From: RGIG2041 sp045578865
GTDB lineage: Bacteria > Bacillota > Clostridia > UBA1381 > UMGS1253
NCBI GenBank assembly: GCA_045578865.1
Contig: JAZNLB010000020.1
Span: 1 to 43,084 of the forward strand
Direction: 5' to 3'
Length of the DNA stretch: 43,084 nt
How positions within the stretch are numbered: position 1 is the first letter of the stretch; each line of letters opens with the position of its first letter. Shown piece after piece: positions 40,869 through 43,084 of the stretch. Position numbers and translations under genes: made by a program. The notes under the pieces were generated by a model, which saw only the letters and a program-made list of their open reading frames with translations, ran no database searches and was not told the DNA's origin.

Positions 40869-41128
40869 AATATGTGACATTTCTTGCATGGTTGCAAAAT
40901 GCGCTGGAAAGACGACGGACTGCACAATGTGCAGCGTTGCGCTTGCGTAGTGTGCTTTCCTGCGACAGAGCGCTCGTGCGATGCAGCGCCACAAGAAAGC
41001 TTGCGGCGGAACTCGGCGCGGTATTGGAGAACTATTTTGCGGTTAATGAGTTGTGCTTTCGCATAGCGGAGGGACAAAAGAGCGGAAGTATACATTATAC
41101 GCTGGAGGCGGATTTGACAATTTCGTGA
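40865..41128 (+). CDS. minE: MinE-like topological specificity factor
   Basis: 87 residues. It can be aligned along the length of MinE: amphipathic start (FLAWLQNALER), the R/K-rich anti-MinCD helix (AALRLRSVLSCDRA), LAAELGAVLENYFAVNE matching the DILEVICKYVQID block, and C-terminal alternating beta strands ending LEADLTIS. Divergent (Ala/Arg/Cys-rich rather than Lys-rich). MinE drives MinD off the membrane, giving pole-to-pole oscillation. Coupled to minD by a 4-nt overlap. Position strongly supports the call. Confidence 0.75.
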   Translation: MKYVTFLAWLQNALERRRTAQCAALRLRSVLSCDRALVRCSATRKLAAELGAVLENYFAVNELCFRIAEGQKSGSIHYTLEADLTIS

Positions 41129-41144
41129 CAAATTGCAAAATGTA

Positions 41145-41173
41145 TTGCAAAAATGTACCAAATCGCATATAAT
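41145..41173 (+). promoter_or_regulatory. Sigma-A promoter of mgsA
   Basis: TTGCAA (41145-41150), 17-nt spacer, perfect TATAAT (41168-41173). Starts 17 nt after the minE stop. Confidence 0.7.
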
Positions 41174-41218
41174 TATTTGTGCAGAAGATGCAAGAGACCA
41201 GAAAGGATGGATGCACAA

Positions 41219-41623
41219 ATGAATATAGCATTGATTGCACATGATAAAAAGAAAGAACTTATGGTTGAGTTTTGTATTGCATATAAAGGTATATTGGCAA
41301 AGCATAATTTATTTGCCACGGGTACGACGGGGAGTATGGTGATTGAGGCAACAGGGTTGGATATTCACAGATTTTTGTCCGGTCCGCAAGGCGGTGATCA
41401 GCAAATCGGCGCCAGAATTGCCTACAATGAAATTGACTTGGTGCTGTTTTTCCGTGATCCGCTGACCGCACAACCGCACGAGCCGGATGTATCTGCACTG
41501 TTTAGACTTTGCGATGTACATAACATTCCGCTGGCGACCAATGTGGCAACAGCAGAAGTTTTAATTCATGGCGTGGAGCGCGGTGACTTGGCGTGGCGTG
41601 ATATTGTTAATCCGAAAGATTGA
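41219..41623 (+). CDS. mgsA: Methylglyoxal synthase
   Basis: 134 residues. NIALIAHDKKK at the start, LFATGTTGSMV (phosphate-binding), SGPQGGDQQIGARIA with the catalytic aspartate, and RDPLTAQPHEPDVSALFRLCD. Converts dihydroxyacetone phosphate to methylglyoxal and phosphate, a bypass of lower glycolysis under phosphate limitation or sugar overflow. AAGGATGG 8 nt upstream fixes the ATG at 41219; the longer frame from 41153 contains the promoter. In relatives it often follows rodA at the end of the mre-min cluster. Confidence 0.95.
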   Translation: MNIALIAHDKKKELMVEFCIAYKGILAKHNLFATGTTGSMVIEATGLDIHRFLSGPQGGDQQIGARIAYNEIDLVLFFRDPLTAQPHEPDVSALFRLCDVHNIPLATNVATAEVLIHGVERGDLAWRDIVNPKD

Positions 41624-41632
41624 GTTTAAATG

Positions 41633-41665
41633 AAATCTCTGACATTTTTTGTCGGAGATTTTTTG
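41633..41665 (+). terminator. Terminator after mgsA
   Basis: Stem AAATCTCTGAC/GTCGGAGATTT (one T-G pair), loop of T-rich bases, then TTTTT. Confidence 0.75.
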
Positions 41666-41742
41666 TTTGTTTTATGAAATGGCAATCTGGAATGTGTTGT
41701 CATAATGGTTTGCGTCGTTCTAATTTGGAACTGTTGGTCGTG

Positions 41743-41771
41743 TTGACGAAGACGAAACGATATGGTAGAAT
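41743..41771 (+). promoter_or_regulatory. Sigma-A promoter of the 5'-nucleotidase gene
   Basis: TTGACG (41743-41748), 17-nt spacer, TAGAAT (41766-41771). Each box has one mismatch to consensus. Confidence 0.65.
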
Positions 41772-41803
41772 ACTACGATAGAATGAAGGATGGGTGATTT
41801 TAA

Positions 41804-42703
41804 GTGGCGATTGACTTAACGGATAAACTTGTGATTGGTGTTTCGTCCAGAGCGTTGTTTGATCTGGAGGCAGAAAACGAGATTTTTGAAAAAGAGGGGC
41901 TGGAGGCATATGCCAAGCACCAGCTGGAGCACGAAAAGGACATATTAAAGCCGGGCATGGCATTCCCGCTTGTTAAGGCACTGCAAAAACTAAATGCGGA
42001 CGGAAGATACTTGACAGAAATTATCATTATGTCTAAAAACAGTGCAGATACCAGTTTACGAATCTTTAATTCTATTGAACATTACGGATTGAATATCAGT
42101 CGTGCGGCGTTAGTGAGTGGCTATTCGATTGCGCCGTATCTGGATGCTTTTAAAACAGACTTGTTTTTATCTGCAAACGAGGAGGATGTGCAGGAGGCGG
42201 TCAATGCCAATATAGCGGCAGGTATTATTTGTGACCATGCTAAATTGCCGATTCAGCCACAAGATAGCGTAGCGCAAATTCGAATTGCATTTGATGGTGA
42301 TGCGGTGATTTTCTCGGACGAAGCCGAGCGTATTTATCAGACGGAGGGTTTGCAGGCTTTTGCCGAGCATGAGAAAAATAATGCACAAAATCCGTTGCCG
42401 GAAGGTCCGTTTGCAAAATTTTTGAAAACACTATCCTTGTTGCAGCAAAAGTTTCCCGAAAATGAGGTACCCATTCGCACCGCGTTGGTTACAGCCAGGA
42501 ATGCGCCTGCACATGAACGCGTAGTGCGTACGCTTCGTGCATGGAATGTACGCATTGATGAGGTGTTCTTCTTAGGCGGTATTAAAAAAGCGGATGTTCT
42601 TAAAGCATTCGGCGCAAATATTTTCTTTGATGACCAGGCTGTGCATACTGAGCCGGCATCGAAACTTGTACCGTCTGCACGCGTGCCTTACAAGCAAAAT
42701 TAA
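41804..42703 (+). CDS. Cytosolic 5'-nucleotidase (PF06189 family)
   Basis: 299 residues, the normal length for this family, which also contains animal NT5C1. VIGVSSRALFDLEAENEIFEKEGLEAY holds the first family block, then AFPLVKALQKL, MSKNSADTSLRIFNSI and IAFDGDAVIFSDEAERIYQ (HAD-like aspartates), and ARNAPAHERVVRTLR. It probably dephosphorylates nucleoside 5'-monophosphates such as AMP or IMP in the cytoplasm. GTG start; the ribosome site GGATGGGTGA is slightly upstream of the ideal spacing. Single gene with its own promoter; no terminator before the next promoter at 42721. Confidence 0.9.
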   Translation: MAIDLTDKLVIGVSSRALFDLEAENEIFEKEGLEAYAKHQLEHEKDILKPGMAFPLVKALQKLNADGRYLTEIIIMSKNSADTSLRIFNSIEHYGLNISRAALVSGYSIAPYLDAFKTDLFLSANEEDVQEAVNANIAAGIICDHAKLPIQPQDSVAQIRIAFDGDAVIFSDEAERIYQTEGLQAFAEHEKNNAQNPLPEGPFAKFLKTLSLLQQKFPENEVPIRTALVTARNAPAHERVVRTLRAWNVRIDEVFFLGGIKKADVLKAFGANIFFDDQAVHTEPASKLVPSARVPYKQN

Positions 42704-42720
42704 CAATCGAAAGTTTCAGG

Positions 42721-42749
42721 TTGACAAATGTGGATGACGGTTGTATAAT
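42721..42749 (+). promoter_or_regulatory. Consensus sigma-A promoter upstream of the riboswitch
   Basis: TTGACA (42721-42726), 17-nt spacer, TATAAT (42744-42749), perfect in both boxes. Expected transcript start near 42756, about 20 nt before the structured leader. Confidence 0.85.
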
Positions 42750-42775
42750 GTTTACAAATACAAATAAACCATTGA

Positions 42776-42905
42776 AGCAGAAAAAAGGCAGACTCGGGCT
42801 TTAAGAGCGAGCGGATTACGGTGTGAGTTCCGCAAAGAACGCCTGCGTAATATGGACTGCTGAGGGCTGTGTTAAATGCACGGACGCAAGACCTGCGTGA
42901 AGGGT
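42776..42905 (+). promoter_or_regulatory. Probable cobalamin riboswitch (downstream gene missing)
   Basis: Leader RNA directly behind a consensus promoter. Helices: AGCAG (42776-42780)/CTGCT (42857-42861), a hairpin at 42793-42811, ATTACG (42815-42820)/CGTAAT (42846-42851), CTGTG/CACGG (42867-42883) and ACGCA/TGCGT (42884-42898). The segment ACGGTGTGAGTTCCG resembles the conserved GGTGNGAATCC core of B12 riboswitches; CGCCTGCGTAA resembles the CGCNACTGTNA box; GCAAGACCTGCG at the 3' side resembles the terminal GGAGACCTGCC element. The match is by eye and not perfect, so another class or a divergent cobalamin type is possible. No + strand gene follows within the window. Confidence 0.55.
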
Positions 42906-42933
42906 CAGGGGTATGTTGGTACTCTGTAAAGGG

Positions 42934-43084
42934 CACGGTTTTACCGTGAAAGCTGTGACCGCGCACAAAGCCGTCACTCGCGAAGAAATCGGCAATTTCT
43001 ATCCCCTTTTTTTCGCATACGCCGAGAATTTTATCAGCGCCGTTGCCCATGCCGTACATAACGACGGTTTTGAAGTCGGAGGCC
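42934..43084 (-). pseudogene. FkbM-type methyltransferase N-terminal fragment, cut by the window edge and truncated
   Basis: Reading leftward from the right edge: VVMYGMGNGADKIL, then ADFFASDGFVRGHSFHG, ending HGKTV at 42934. This is the nucleotide-binding-like N-terminal block of a group of FkbM/SAM methyltransferase proteins (YGMG-x-GADK and FASDxFVRGH-x-FHG). The frame stays open to 42700, but from about 42934 it runs antisense to the riboswitch and the protein no longer looks like the family, which should continue for 200-300 residues. So only about 50 recognisable residues exist here. Its start lies beyond the window. Either a gene remnant or an assembly joint. Confidence 0.6.

Noticed and set aside
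40385..41305. Long minus-strand open frame opposite minD/minE
   Set aside because: Overlaps three well-supported genes; the composition is that of an antisense shadow.
42776..42970. T-box leader or c-di-GMP riboswitch
   Set aside because: There is no TGGN antiterminator bulge: the ACCGCG-like piece is antisense to the methyltransferase VRGHS codons. The GACGCAA piece lacks the GEMM partner AAACC. The cobalamin elements fit better.
1..43084. CRISPR arrays, tRNA, rRNA, transposases
   Set aside because: Looked for regularly spaced repeats, clover-leaf arms with GTTCRANYC loops, and transposase motifs; none found.

Overview
The window looks like a chromosomal contig from an endospore-forming, low-GC Firmicute of class Clostridia (gut-type, Oscillospirales-like by general feel; genus not determinable here). 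Evidence for this is the complete spoIIIAA-AH operon, a SpoIIQ-type LytM protein, an alpha/beta small acid-soluble spore protein, CwlD, a BofC-like protein, type III glutamine synthetase, type III pantothenate kinase, and sigma-A promoters of the TTGACA-17-TATAAT kind. Both ends are cut inside coding sequence, so neighbours outside the window are unknown.

Layout. (1) 1-6970 is accessory. It holds a truncated PPC/copper-amine-oxidase-stalk surface protein, a beta-CASP metallohydrolase plus LOG-family pair, and a membrane coiled-coil protein with an S-layer-homology (SLH) protein. Between them lie two copies of a putative structured RNA (891-1030, 3394-3628) and two hairpin-chain MITE-like repeats (3655-3820, 6674-6967). 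This part is AT-rich and uses mostly AGA for arginine. (2) 7059-13671 is core: rmuC, asp23-fakA-recG, a spore SASP gene and a yihY-type membrane protein. (3) 13676-23389 is mixed strand: coaX and a YfcE-type phosphodiesterase (-), glnN (+), a CDF transporter-WG repeat protein-cca operon (-), spoIIQ with a good sigma-F promoter (-), and a probable 6S RNA followed by a methyltransferase and a DUF1292 gene (-). (4) 23528-30902 (+) is the spoIIIA operon, a second Asp23 gene, cwlD, and a DUF3343/class V aminotransferase pair. (5) 30950-41623 (+) starts with bofC-like, then a long housekeeping operon (Nudix, zapA, U32 peptidase, NusG-II, Gx transporter, maf, mreC, mreD, PBP2, minC, minD, minE), followed by mgsA on its own promoter. 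(6) 41804-43084 has a 5'-nucleotidase gene, a consensus promoter leading into a probable cobalamin riboswitch, and a truncated antisense FkbM-type methyltransferase fragment.

How the genes work together. SpoIIIAA-AH and SpoIIQ form the mother cell-forespore channel. The SASP, CwlD and BofC-like proteins belong to later spore stages. MreC/MreD/PBP2 (elongation) and ZapA/MinCDE (septum placement) are co-transcribed, tying cell shape to division; mreB, radC and rodA, often present in this cluster in relatives, are absent here.

The most unusual items are the duplicated RNA element, whose hairpins show compensatory base-pair changes, and the right end, where a riboswitch runs into an antisense gene fragment instead of a regulated gene. 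No CRISPR array, tRNA, rRNA or intact transposase was seen.
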